From positions 1 through 64,000 of the forward strand of contig NZ_JALKBD010000015.1 in the NCBI RefSeq assembly GCF_023015905.1: DNA of 64,000 nucleotides, in the 5' to 3' direction. Within the stretch, counting starts at the first letter, position 1, and each line of letters begins with the position of its first letter. This document shows, one piece after another, positions 18,563 to 26,762 of the stretch. The stretch comes from Arenibacter sp. F20364 (lineage in GTDB: Bacteria > Bacteroidota > Bacteroidia > Flavobacteriales > Flavobacteriaceae). The position numbers were made by a program, and so were the translations under genes. The notes under the pieces were generated by a model. It was not told the DNA's origin and did not search any database. It saw only the letters and a program-made list of their open reading frames with translations.

Positions 18563-19698
18563 TAGTCTAGATTGTTGGTTTCTTGGTCGCTAAATACTTT
18601 TACCAACATTCCGGAGTAGGCTCCCATAACTGGCTTGGATAAAATTGTTAGTCCGTCCGGAACATCTTTCAAAACTACTTTGTTATCCGAAAAGTAAACC
18701 GGTTTTACCGGTATCAAATCCAATACGGAATCCCTAACGACAAATATTTGTTGGGTTTCCAGTAATAAACTTCTGTTTATTTCAATTGCATCTGTCTCTT
18801 CCTTTGCTTTAAGATGGGCCTCCATGTACATCCCTTCCCTTAGGTCCGGATCCTTTACCTCTATAAATGCTGTAATGGTCTGGGAATCTAAATCTACACG
18901 ACCATTGATCCTAGTTACTTTTCCCTGGTAGGTTTTGTTCCTGTCTATACTTCTTAACTCAACCACTTCCCCAACATTCAGCAGATCACTATATGTTTTA
19001 CTAATGGCAACTTCCAGTTCATAATCATTGTTATTGATGAACTCGCCCAATTTCTGACCAGACCTAACCAAGGTTCCTTCTGTAACCAATGCCTCTGTAA
19101 GTACCCCATTAAACGGTGCTGCGATGGTGTATTTGGCCAGACGTTGCTCTAAATTTTTTATGGTGTAGTAATTGGTCAATATACCTCTACCGGAAATAAA
19201 ATACTTCTCCTTTTCCGTGGACATTTCCGGAAGGGGAGGAATACTTTTATTTATATCAAAATTGGCCAAAAATGTCTGCCATTTATTAAAAACCTCCGGG
19301 TAGTCCAATCGAAGATCAGGCATTATGGAAGTGATTAAATTGTAAAGATTACTTTTTGAAGATTGAACATTGGCATAATATTCTGCAGCGTCTATTCTTA
19401 TAAGTACTTCCCCTGCCCTGTATTCCTGTCCTGGTCTAAATAATTTGTTTCCTGGTTTAAAAACACCTTGGACCTCGGCATAAAGCTCTACCCTTCTTTT
19501 GGCCACAAGATTTCCGTTTGCCGGAACAATAATGGGTACATTGCCATTTTTGACAGTCTCTACCACCACCGTTTTTATCACTTTTTCGGGTCGTGGTTTT
19601 GGTGTCTTCTTACTGTTGACAATGTAGCTAGCCCCAAAAAAGGAGCCTATTATTAGGAGAACCCCAATAATGGATAAAACAATTTTTCTAGAATTCAT
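18562..19698 (-). CDS. RND periplasmic adaptor (membrane fusion protein)
   Basis: 378 residues. One N-terminal membrane segment (about residues 7-27) anchors a periplasmic body with the MFP order: barrel-sandwich half RRVELYAEVQGVFKPGNKLFRPGQEYRAGEVLIRID, a short helical hairpin, the second half YTIAAPFNGVLTEALVTEGTLVRSGQKLGEF, then a beta-barrel domain. It links the RND pump and TolC. It is the first gene of the three-gene operon and has a candidate -7 box 27 bases upstream. Confidence 0.93.
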   Translation of the reverse strand: MNSRKIVLSIIGVLLIIGSFFGASYIVNSKKTPKPRPEKVIKTVVVETVKNGNVPIIVPANGNLVAKRRVELYAEVQGVFKPGNKLFRPGQEYRAGEVLIRIDAAEYYANVQSSKSNLYNLITSIMPDLRLDYPEVFNKWQTFLANFDINKSIPPLPEMSTEKEKYFISGRGILTNYYTIKNLEQRLAKYTIAAPFNGVLTEALVTEGTLVRSGQKLGEFINNNDYELEVAISKTYSDLLNVGEVVELRSIDRNKTYQGKVTRINGRVDLDSQTITAFIEVKDPDLREGMYMEAHLKAKEETDAIEINRSLLLETQQIFVVRDSVLDLIPVKPVYFSDNKVVLKDVPDGLTILSKPVMGAYSGMLVKVFSDQETNNLD

Positions 19699-19725
19699 AA
19701 AAGGCTAATAAAGGGGGTTTGACTG

Positions 19726-19733
19726 CAAAACTA
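19726..19733 (-). promoter_or_regulatory. Candidate -7 box of the RND efflux operon
   Basis: On the minus strand this reads TAGTTTTG, matching TAnnTTTG, 27 bases before the adaptor ATG. No TTTG was seen at the usual -33 distance, so the assignment rests on the -7 box alone. Confidence 0.45.
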
Positions 19734-19790
19734 TCTATTAGTTTAAGGGATTTTTGTTAAATGTATCTTAAAGTTCCAAAATACAGGAAT

Positions 19791-19824
19791 AATAAAAAAA
19801 AAAGGAATACAAATTGTATTCCTT
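19791..19824 (-). terminator. Terminator of the LRR gene pair
   Basis: The 9-bp stem AAGGAATAC/GTATTCCTT (19802-19810 and 19816-19824) has a 5-base loop. Read on the minus strand it is followed by a run of about ten T. It lies 31 bases after the stop codon of the downstream LRR gene. Confidence 0.82.
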
Positions 19825-19855
19825 CTAACCAAACCAACTTATTTTTAAATAATTA

Positions 19856-20767
19856 CTACTCCTCCATTTCATCCTCAAACTTCGTATCTGCCATTCTTGT
19901 TTTAATAACATCAAAATCCTTATACTTGTTTTCCTTTTCTACCTCCTTCTTATCATAGTCAAAGACAAGGAACTGACCAGAATTCATGCTCTCCATATTA
20001 TCAAAAGAGAAAATATTGTTGTTCTGAATTTGAAGGACTTTCAGGCTTGCCAACTGTCCAAACTCTTTTGGAATTTCTCCACCAAGTTCATTATTCGCCA
20101 GCACCAATTCCTTTAATTGCCCCAATTTACCCAATTCTCCAGGAATGGAACCGTACAATTTATTTTCAAAAAGTCCCAGACTCTCCAATTTTGAAAGCTC
20201 TCCCAATGAATTTGGTATACGCCCCGTAAGATTATTACTGGATAAATTAAGCTCCTTTAAGGTCTGAATGTTACCAAGACTTTCCGGTATTTTTCCAGAA
20301 AGGAAATTGTTAAAAGCGGACAATATTGTCAAGGATTTCATATCCCCCATTTCCGCAGGTATTTCTCCTTCCAACCTATTCATCTCCAATTTCAAAACCT
20401 CCAATTTATTAAGCTGTACCATACTTTTAGGAATCTCACCACTAATGGTATTAAAGGCAAGATTTAGATGTACCAAGTGCTTTAATTCACCTATACTTTC
20501 TGGCAGGCTACCCACAAGGTTATTCCTAAAAAGGTTTATTGCCACCACATGACCGTTTTCTACCGTTACACCATACCAACTGTCAACTGGGGCATTCACA
20601 TCCCAAGAGTTGTTCCATTTTTGGCCTTGGGTACTTTTGTAGAGTTCCAGCAGCACATTTTTTTCGCTTTTTGGAACCATGGCGTTCACTGTACTGGTAA
20701 AAACCAAACAAAACCCAAGCAGCATCAAAAAGTTTGCAATATTTAATTTTCGTTTCATCATATCCAT
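19856..20767 (-). CDS. Secreted plant-like leucine-rich repeat protein, copy 1
   Basis: 303 residues from the ATG at 20767 (MDMMKRKLN); an ATG at 20761 is also possible, while the longer frame begins with TTG inside the preceding gene. A signal peptide (KRKLNIANFLMLLGFCLVFTSTVNA) is followed by a cap resembling plant LRRNT (LLELYKSTQGQKW...DSWYGVTVENGHVVAINL) and about eight 24-residue repeats of the LxxLxxLxLxxNxLxGxIPxxLG type. The tail ends TRMADTKFEDEMEE. Seven bases separate it from a related gene upstream. Such repeats bind proteins or glycans; no ligand is suggested by the neighbours. Confidence 0.88.
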   Translation of the reverse strand: MDMMKRKLNIANFLMLLGFCLVFTSTVNAMVPKSEKNVLLELYKSTQGQKWNNSWDVNAPVDSWYGVTVENGHVVAINLFRNNLVGSLPESIGELKHLVHLNLAFNTISGEIPKSMVQLNKLEVLKLEMNRLEGEIPAEMGDMKSLTILSAFNNFLSGKIPESLGNIQTLKELNLSSNNLTGRIPNSLGELSKLESLGLFENKLYGSIPGELGKLGQLKELVLANNELGGEIPKEFGQLASLKVLQIQNNNIFSFDNMESMNSGQFLVFDYDKKEVEKENKYKDFDVIKTRMADTKFEDEMEE

Positions 20768-20774
20768 AATTTTT

Positions 20775-21653
20775 TTATTCCACAGCATCCTCAAACCTAG
20801 TCTCAGCGGTTCTTACGTCCTTGGCACTATTTATTTTACTAAAATCAATCATTCTTTGATTACTTTCATCAAAATCAAAAAGCGCAAATTTATTTTTACC
20901 GTTTTCGCTATTAAAATCATTTTTACCAAATCTATTATTTTGTAATTGCACCAGTTCTAGGTTAGGAAGGCTCAAGATATCCTCTGGAAATTCCCCCCTA
21001 AAACGGTTTTCTGCCAAAACAAGCATTTTCAAATTGGTCAGGTTCTCCAAACTGTCCGGCACTAAACCTCCAAAATTGTTATCTCCAAGCTCCAAACGTT
21101 CCAGATATCTTAAATTCCCAAAGGTCAAAGGAATAGAACCACTTAATCCGTTATGGGAAAGTAATATTACCCTTAACTTTTTGATCTCACCAATACTTAA
21201 AGGTAATTCTCCGGAAAGGCCGTTATAAAAAAGGTCCAATACAACAAGTTTTTCCAGATCCCCTATATTCTCAGGAATCTTCCCCGCTATCTTATTTTTA
21301 CCCAATCTTAGTACAACCAATTTTTCTAATTTGGTGATACTTTCAGGAATACTCCCTCCTAGATTATTTAAGGCAAGGTTCAACACTTTTAAATCCTTTA
21401 GGTCTCCTATTGAATTTGGTATGCTGCCGCTGAGATTGTTGTTCATTAAATTAATGGAAACCACTTTATTGTTCTCAAGCGTTACGCCCTCCCAAGTAGA
21501 AACTGGGGACTTTAAATCCCAACTCCTGATCCAGGCATCACCCTTAGCACTGCTATATAGGTCTATTAGCGCATTTTTTTCCAGACCGGTAACCTGCCCT
21601 GACAAAAATTGCCCCACAATAACCATTAAGAGCATAAGTATGCTTTTTTTCAT
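20775..21653 (-). CDS. Secreted plant-like leucine-rich repeat protein, copy 2
   Basis: 292 residues from the ATG at 21653, which opens the signal peptide MKKSILMLLMVIVGQFLSGQ. It shares architecture with the next gene: an N-terminal cap (ALIDLYSSAKGDAWIRSWDL...STWEGVTLENNKVVSINL), about eight repeats of the plant type (NNLSGSIPNSIGDLKDLKVL) and a matching tail (FDFDES...VRTAETRFEDAVE). The pair looks like a tandem duplication that has since diverged. No type IX C-terminal sorting domain is evident, so the destination after Sec export is uncertain. It is the upstream member of a two-gene operon. Confidence 0.88.
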   Translation of the reverse strand: MKKSILMLLMVIVGQFLSGQVTGLEKNALIDLYSSAKGDAWIRSWDLKSPVSTWEGVTLENNKVVSINLMNNNLSGSIPNSIGDLKDLKVLNLALNNLGGSIPESITKLEKLVVLRLGKNKIAGKIPENIGDLEKLVVLDLFYNGLSGELPLSIGEIKKLRVILLSHNGLSGSIPLTFGNLRYLERLELGDNNFGGLVPDSLENLTNLKMLVLAENRFRGEFPEDILSLPNLELVQLQNNRFGKNDFNSENGKNKFALFDFDESNQRMIDFSKINSAKDVRTAETRFEDAVE

Positions 21654-21721
21654 ATTTTCACTATTATCCAACTAGGGAATAAGAATTACCCTACAAAATA
21701 AGATTATTGTCCGATAAACTG

Positions 21722-21729
21722 CAAAAATA
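21722..21729 (-). promoter_or_regulatory. Candidate -7 box of the LRR operon
   Basis: TATTTTTG on the minus strand, 68 bases before the ATG at 21653. The same octamer occurs in the opposite orientation at 21755-21762, making an inverted pair 25 bases apart. Confidence 0.4.
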
Positions 21730-21818
21730 TTCGATGAAAAAAGCTCGAAAGCCCTATTTTTGTTGTGAAAGTGCAAAAAGTTGTGGTGAAAGAAATATAG
21801 CCCTTTAGTTTATTTTTC

Positions 21819-23735
21819 CTACAAGGTAAATTCTTCAAGTTCCAAGGTTATATTCTCCCAAGTTTTCATCAGATTTTCGAGGCTCTTTTTTTTCTTCTGA
21901 TAAGAGTCAAAAAAGTTCTCCTTGGCAATTGTTGCATCATAATTCATAAGCAGATCATGATCAATACCTGCTATTTCCTTTTCCAACTGGGCAATATCAC
22001 TTTCCGTTGAACTAAGTCTATTTTTTAGGGATTTTATCTTCTTTTGATCTTCAAAATCGATGTGCTTCTCCTGGGGCTTTTCCTTTTTTTGGACTACCGT
22101 CTGCTTCTTTTCTATTGCCCGGAAATCCTCTACTTTTCTTTGTTCCAAATAGAAATCGATATCCCCAAGATATTCTTTAATATTCCCATCCTTAAATTCA
22201 TACACTTTGTTGGTAAGTCCCTGTAAAAAATCCCGATCGTGGCTCACTAGGATCAGGGTTCCATCAAAATTCTGAAGGGCCTGTTTTAAGACGTTTTTGG
22301 ATTTAATGTCCAAATGGTTCGTAGGCTCATCCATCACAAGCACATTAAAAGGCTGTAGGAGCATTTTAGCAAGGGCCAATCTGTTCCGCTCCCCTCCTGA
22401 AAGTACTTTTACATATTTCTCCACCTCATCTCCCCTAAATAGAAAAGACCCCAAAATATCCCTTACCTTACTCCTGTTTTTCTCATTGGCCGCATCTATC
22501 ATGGTATCTAAAATAGTCTTTTCGCCATCTAGATATTCTGCCTGATTTTGGGCAAAGTAACCTATCTGCACATTATGTCCCAATTTTAAATGGCCCTCGT
22601 GGTCTAGATCCCCTACCATTATTTTGGCCAAAGTAGATTTTCCCTGTCCATTTTGCCCAACAAAAGCGGTCTTGGAGTCACGCTCTATTAAAAGATCTAT
22701 TCCCTTAAGCACATGGTTCTCCCCATAACTCTTGGATAAACCCTCAATCTCCGTTACTACTTTGCCAGGGGTTAGCGAAATTTGAAATCTCAAATTCATT
22801 ACACTGTTGTCATCCTCATCAACCTCTATCCGTTCCATTTTGTCGAGCTTCTTGATCAGGGACTGAGCCATGGAAGCTTTTGTGGATTTGGCCCTGAACT
22901 TTTCAATCAACCTTTCCGCCTGTTGTATTTCCTTCTCTTGATTTTTCTGGGCATTTAACTGCTGTTGCTTTATTTCGTTCCTCAGTACCAGGTATTTGGA
23001 ATAGGGCTTATTGTAATCATATATCCTACCCAAGGAAATTTCAATGGTCCGATTGGTAACATTATCCAAAAACATTTTATCGTGGGAGACGATCATTACA
23101 CCTCCCGCATAATTTTTTAGAAAATTCTCCAACCAGATTATAGATTCGATATCCAAGTGGTTGGTTGGCTCATCCAATAAAAGCACGTCATTGCTCTGTA
23201 ACAAAAGCTTCGCCAATTCTATCCTCATCCGCCAACCGCCGGAAAAAGTTTCCGTTTTACGATCAAAATCCTCACGCTTAAAGCCTAGGCCCAATAATAC
23301 TTTTTCCGTTTCTCCCTGATAATTGTAACCCCCCAATATTTCATAGTGATGGGTTACATCGTTCAAATCTATTATCAATTGATTGTACCCTTCGCTTTCA
23401 TAATCGGTCCTTTCTGCCAGTTGATGATTGATCTCGTCCAACCTTTGCTCCAAAGCCTTTATTTCCTCAAAAGCCTGATGGGCCTCTTCCTGTACCGTTC
23501 TTCCAAGGTCAAAATCGATATCCTGCCGTAAAAATCCCATCTTAATATCTTTATCCGAAGCTATAGTTCCGGAGTCTATGGGCATATCCTTGGACAGAAT
23601 CTTCAAAAGCGTAGATTTACCCGCCCCGTTTTTTCCTATAAGACCAACTCGATCCCCGGAATTTAAACGGAAAGATATTTCTTCAAACAAGTATTCTCCT
23701 CCAAAAGAAACGGAGAGGTTATGGATATTAAGCAT
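21819..23735 (-). CDS. ABC-F family ATP-binding protein (Uup/EttA-like)
   Basis: 638 residues with two ABC cassettes and no membrane segment. Walker A motifs are GKNGAGKST (about 36) and GQNGQGKST (about 360); signatures are FSGGWRMRIELAKLL and LSGGERNRLALAKML; Walker B motifs are LLLDEPTNHLD and LVMDEPTNHLD. The ABC-F interdomain linker is present (charged helix EIKQQQLNAQKNQEKEIQQAERLIEKFRAKSTKASMAQS region), as is a C-terminal coiled coil of about 80 residues. ABC-F proteins act on the ribosome at the E site to rescue or regulate translation. The general subfamily (housekeeping versus resistance) cannot be fixed, but the context argues for housekeeping. Divergent from the DUF983 gene. Confidence 0.93.
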   Translation of the reverse strand: MLNIHNLSVSFGGEYLFEEISFRLNSGDRVGLIGKNGAGKSTLLKILSKDMPIDSGTIASDKDIKMGFLRQDIDFDLGRTVQEEAHQAFEEIKALEQRLDEINHQLAERTDYESEGYNQLIIDLNDVTHHYEILGGYNYQGETEKVLLGLGFKREDFDRKTETFSGGWRMRIELAKLLLQSNDVLLLDEPTNHLDIESIIWLENFLKNYAGGVMIVSHDKMFLDNVTNRTIEISLGRIYDYNKPYSKYLVLRNEIKQQQLNAQKNQEKEIQQAERLIEKFRAKSTKASMAQSLIKKLDKMERIEVDEDDNSVMNLRFQISLTPGKVVTEIEGLSKSYGENHVLKGIDLLIERDSKTAFVGQNGQGKSTLAKIMVGDLDHEGHLKLGHNVQIGYFAQNQAEYLDGEKTILDTMIDAANEKNRSKVRDILGSFLFRGDEVEKYVKVLSGGERNRLALAKMLLQPFNVLVMDEPTNHLDIKSKNVLKQALQNFDGTLILVSHDRDFLQGLTNKVYEFKDGNIKEYLGDIDFYLEQRKVEDFRAIEKKQTVVQKKEKPQEKHIDFEDQKKIKSLKNRLSSTESDIAQLEKEIAGIDHDLLMNYDATIAKENFFDSYQKKKKSLENLMKTWENITLELEEFTL

Positions 23736-23776
23736 ATTTGGTGACTAATGTTACACTGATTAATTCTACAAAAATG

Positions 23777-23784
23777 TATTTTTG
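23777..23784 (+). promoter_or_regulatory. Candidate -7 box of the DUF983 gene
   Basis: TATTTTTG matches TAnnTTTG and ends 16 bases before the ATG at 23801, leaving a very short leader. Confidence 0.45.
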
Positions 23785-23800
23785 TTGAAACTTTTTGCAA

Positions 23801-24193
23801 ATGTTAAAAAAAGGAAACAAACTCTACAGCATTTTAACAGGAACTTGTCCTAAATGTCACGAAGAGAGTATGTATCAGGACAAAAACCCTTATCATTTGG
23901 GGAATCTTTTTAAAATGAACGAGCGTTGCTCGCATTGCGGGACCAAATATAAAATAGAACCCTCTTTTTTTTACGGCGCCATGTATGTTAGTTATGGTGT
24001 TGGTGTGGCATTTGCCGTGGCCGCTTTCGTGATAGCCTTTTTATTTTTCAAGGCTTCTTTGATAAATACCTTTATCGCCATTATAGTTACAATGATCGTT
24101 TTTATGCCGTTTATTATTAGGGTTTCACGAAATATATGGATTAATTTCTTTATAAAATATGACCCACAGGCTACTACTAAGGTTAAATCCTAA
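23801..24193 (+). CDS. DUF983 membrane protein with zinc ribbon
   Basis: 130 residues from the ATG at 23801; a TTG two codons upstream is not used here. The N-terminus has a zinc-ribbon pair (CPKCHEES near residue 16 and CSHCGTKYKIEPSFFYGAMYVSYG near residue 45), the hallmark of DUF983, followed by two membrane segments (about residues 65-85 and 90-110). Its function is unknown. The 3' end overlaps the convergent oxidoreductase gene by 11 bases. Confidence 0.88.
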   Translation: MLKKGNKLYSILTGTCPKCHEESMYQDKNPYHLGNLFKMNERCSHCGTKYKIEPSFFYGAMYVSYGVGVAFAVAAFVIAFLFFKASLINTFIAIIVTMIVFMPFIIRVSRNIWINFFIKYDPQATTKVKS

Positions 24194-25238
24194 AATGTTT
24201 CTTGGTAAAACGGGACAGGTCCATTTCAGGTTCCAATGCCTCTTTATTTTCTATAAAACCATATAATTGCTGTGATGCCATTGGTGCTATCATGACCCCA
24301 CGGGAACCCAAACCATTGAGTAAATACATGTTTTCATATTCGGGATGCCTACCTACCAGTGGCTTCCTATCACTTACCGTTGGCCTGATTCCCGCTACAT
24401 GATCTACAACCTCATAGGAACATTTTAAAAAGGTGTTTAACTTTTGTAAAAGTTCTTGTTTACATTCTTCAGTGGGAGTATTGCTTTTATCTTTCCATTT
24501 ATAGGTAGCCCCCACCCTGTAAAGATCCTGACCCATGGGAATTATAAAAACAGAGGACTTAATAACCCTCTCCTCTTTCAAAGCCGGTGCCTTAATGGTC
24601 AACAATTCCCCTTTTGTACCGTTAAGAGGCAGATAATTGAAATATGGATTTTTTTTTATTCCAAAACCAGTTGCAAAAACTATTCCTTTGGCCTTTGATC
24701 CACGGTATTCCACAAATCCATCTTCCATCTTAAGGACTTCAAAATCAAAAGTTTCCCTTAGCATTAAATTTTTATGCATCAGATACTGCCTGTAGTGCGA
24801 TAATAAAACGGCAGTATCTATCCTACCCGTATACAACACTTCGCCATAACCATAGGGCGATTCAAGATTGGGATTATCGTTAGAATATATTTTTGGCGCC
24901 ACAAAATGACCCAGATTAGGTTTGTCCGAAGCCTCAAACCAAAGGTTCTGTTCGTTTATGCTGGCAAAACGACGCATGATCGGAATTTTGTAATCCAATT
25001 GAACATTTAATTTTTGCTCCAATTGGGAATAGAAGGGAATGGCCAGGTCTAACTGTTCTTTGGCATTCCAGGCTAAGGTAAAGCGCTTCAGGGTAACAGG
25101 ATTGTACAGTCCACCTGCAACCACGGAAGAGGTTTGGGAATCATCACTGATTACTTTAAATGATTTTTTATTTCTGTCCAATACCTCACAGAAGGAAATA
25201 CCGGCCAAGCCCAGACCAACAATTAGATAATCTACCAT
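24183..25238 (-). CDS. FAD-dependent oxidoreductase, DAO family
   Basis: 351 residues. The N-terminus VDYLIVGLGLAGISFCEVLDR is the Rossmann FAD-binding motif (GxGxxG). The middle has GIVFATGFGIKKNPYFNYLPLNGTKGELLTI, and the C-terminus has HVAGIRPTVSDRKPLVGRHPEYENMYLLNGLGSRGVMIAPMAS, typical of D-amino-acid oxidase-like enzymes and the oxidase domain of MnmC. The substrate is unknown; glycine, other amino acids or a tRNA-linked group are possible. It is monocistronic. A -7-like box lies only five bases from the ATG. Confidence 0.87.
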   Translation of the reverse strand: MVDYLIVGLGLAGISFCEVLDRNKKSFKVISDDSQTSSVVAGGLYNPVTLKRFTLAWNAKEQLDLAIPFYSQLEQKLNVQLDYKIPIMRRFASINEQNLWFEASDKPNLGHFVAPKIYSNDNPNLESPYGYGEVLYTGRIDTAVLLSHYRQYLMHKNLMLRETFDFEVLKMEDGFVEYRGSKAKGIVFATGFGIKKNPYFNYLPLNGTKGELLTIKAPALKEERVIKSSVFIIPMGQDLYRVGATYKWKDKSNTPTEECKQELLQKLNTFLKCSYEVVDHVAGIRPTVSDRKPLVGRHPEYENMYLLNGLGSRGVMIAPMASQQLYGFIENKEALEPEMDLSRFTKKHFRI

Positions 25239-25242
25239 TTTG

Positions 25243-25250
25243 CAAAAGTA
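25243..25250 (-). promoter_or_regulatory. Candidate -7 box abutting the FAD oxidoreductase start
   Basis: On the minus strand this reads TACTTTTG, an exact TAnnTTTG, ending four bases before the ATG at 25238. If used, transcription would start at or within a few bases of the start codon, giving a leaderless message. Confidence 0.35.
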
Positions 25251-25693
25251 GAGAAGGAATTTTAAATCTTGGTCAAATTGAAATATTAATCATATGGCTT
25301 CCATTAAAAGCAACTTTTCTTTATTCCCTTATCTTTCACAACTGTTGATTACGAAATTAAGAACCCCAGAGCAATGTCAGTTCGGGATTGGCTCAAGATG
25401 CCGAGCGAAGTCCGCAACTTCGCAGCGTTAATGATCAAGGGGTAAAAAACTCAAAAAAAAGATAAACTGTCCGCGAAGCTGAAAACTGCGCAGATGGTTG
25501 GAGCGAACAGTTCAGAGGCTTTGGAAATATAGAATTCTTCCCTCATAGCGCCTTTTCTTTATTAACCAATTATTCAAAGTAAACTACCTCGGGGCAAGCC
25601 TGCCTGACCGACATAGGCAGGTTTAAATCTGGATTATCGAGTAAAACCAAGAACGTGCTGTGCGTTATGAAATCGAAATCATCTAAAAAAAAG
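25251..25693. other. Non-coding stretch with a possible dispersed repeat
   Basis: The 515-base gap between the FAD oxidoreductase and gldN contains no credible gene. Within it 25373-25560 is visibly more GC-rich than the flanks and contains the hairpin GCGAAG-7-CTTCGC (25411-25429 region). A second short hairpin, CCTGCCT/AGGCAGG (25599-25605 and 25615-25621, nine-base loop), resembles short palindromic intergenic repeats of flavobacteria. No tRNA-like or known ncRNA structure was recognised. It may be the relic of a mobile element or a dispersed repeat; this rests on appearance only. Confidence 0.4.
25599..25621. repeat. Short palindromic intergenic repeat
   Basis: The stem CCTGCCT/AGGCAGG has a nine-base loop (gaccgacat) and lies in non-coding sequence. 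It is not followed by a T run, so it is not a standard terminator. Confidence 0.55.
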
Positions 25694-25721
25694 AAGCGCC
25701 ACATCTTAAGATGTGGCGCTT
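25685..25721 (-). terminator. Terminator of the gld operon
   Basis: A perfect 28-base palindrome (25694-25721, half-site AAGCGCCACATCTT) is followed on the minus strand by eight T. It begins 33 bases after the gldN stop codon and closes the gldKLMN unit. Confidence 0.9.
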
Positions 25722-25753
25722 AACTATATATGTGAATTGGAATATTATTAAGG

Positions 25754-26656
25754 CTAGTAGGCCCACATATCTTGTTCCCTATCTCGGATAACCTCTTTAA
25801 TTCGTTTGGATTCCAATAATTGAAACAGGGCATTATCAGCTATATAGTCCTTAACCTCACGATCCCCGTGCACGTTATCTTCCTTGTAGATCGTTGCATT
25901 GAATCTTCTTGCATTCAACAACATATCAAAAGAAATGGGCTGTGCGGAATTCCTTTGGTTAAACACTTTGGCCTCATGTAATATTTGTCTTGCACTTGGG
26001 TACCATACCCAGAACAATGGAACTTTTGCTTCGGCCAAATCCATAGACTCATCATCTATAAAGTTAACGTCCGGAGCCACAGGTGCTATACCCAACAATC
26101 GGTATTTTAGCTCTCCCAACCTTTTGTCGAAATACCAGATTCCTTTAATAAGGTATTCTTCCAAATCGGCAGCCGAAAGGTTCCTGCGATTAATATATTC
26201 AGGAGAAATTGGCTCTCCCGCGTTGTATTGCTCATATCCGTAGTCCGTAGTATCCACTTTTTGCAAAGTTGCTGCCAAATCACTGAACTTTCTTTTTTCG
26301 GTAAAATAGGAATCTACGTATACATCTTCCAATTTTCCGTTTTTGATGTTCTTGATCAACACATCGTATAAGGACCTTCTGTCCGGACCTATGTCAATAG
26401 TATCCAAAGGATAATAAAGTGGAAAGTTAACACGCTCGTCCAAGTCGATAACCTCCCAAACGGTTTTGGACCAGAGGATATCCCTGTCGTCCACATAAGC
26501 GTAGGGTAAAGGAGCGTCATTATCTTTCGCAATTTGCGCCTCTGTCTTCTTCCCTATCTCTTCCGGTAATTTGGCATTTAAAATATTTGCCTGGGCGGAA
26601 ATAGACAATGGCAACAGGACCACTACTCCAATTAATAAAACATTTTTCCAATTCAT
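25754..26656 (-). CDS. gldN: GldN, type IX secretion / gliding component
   Basis: 300 residues from the ATG at 26656, which begins a signal peptide (NWKNVLLIGVVVLLPLSISAQ). The longer frame adds 21 residues that run through a hairpin and is rejected. The body has the GldN/PorN pattern: DDRDILWSKTVWEVIDLDERVNFPLYYP, PDRRSLYDVLIKNIKNG, KGIWYFDKRLGELKYRLLGIAPVAPDV and MLNARRFNATIYKEDNVHGDR. GldN and GldK form a periplasmic ring beneath the outer membrane, linked to the GldLM motor. It is the last gene of the gld operon and is separated from gldM by 106 bases containing a stem-loop. Confidence 0.95.
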   Translation of the reverse strand: MNWKNVLLIGVVVLLPLSISAQANILNAKLPEEIGKKTEAQIAKDNDAPLPYAYVDDRDILWSKTVWEVIDLDERVNFPLYYPLDTIDIGPDRRSLYDVLIKNIKNGKLEDVYVDSYFTEKRKFSDLAATLQKVDTTDYGYEQYNAGEPISPEYINRRNLSAADLEEYLIKGIWYFDKRLGELKYRLLGIAPVAPDVNFIDDESMDLAEAKVPLFWVWYPSARQILHEAKVFNQRNSAQPISFDMLLNARRFNATIYKEDNVHGDREVKDYIADNALFQLLESKRIKEVIRDREQDMWAY

Positions 26657-26713
26657 CTGTTTAAATTTATTGTTTTTATTCTTCAGTCGCGCTTCACAGC
26701 AGACTGGTGAATT

Positions 26714-26746
26714 AGCCATGGTAAACCTTCTTCGTTTGCCATGGCT
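26714..26746 (-). promoter_or_regulatory. Stem-loop in the gldM-gldN intergenic region
   Basis: AGCCATGGTAAAC (26714-26726) pairs with GTTTGCCATGGCT (26734-26746), 13 bp with one G-U, around a seven-base loop. There is no T run on either side, so it is more likely an RNA-processing, stability or attenuation element than a terminator. Confidence 0.6.
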
Positions 26747-26762
26747 ACCTCACAACATTTTT

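Noticed and set aside
19856-21653. Type IX secretion C-terminal domain on the LRR proteins
   Set aside because: The short acidic tails lack the glycine/lysine pattern and length of known T9SS sorting domains.
26657-26719. N-terminal extension of GldN
   Set aside because: The extension runs through the gldM-gldN hairpin and lacks signal features; the ATG at 26656 starts a clear signal peptide.
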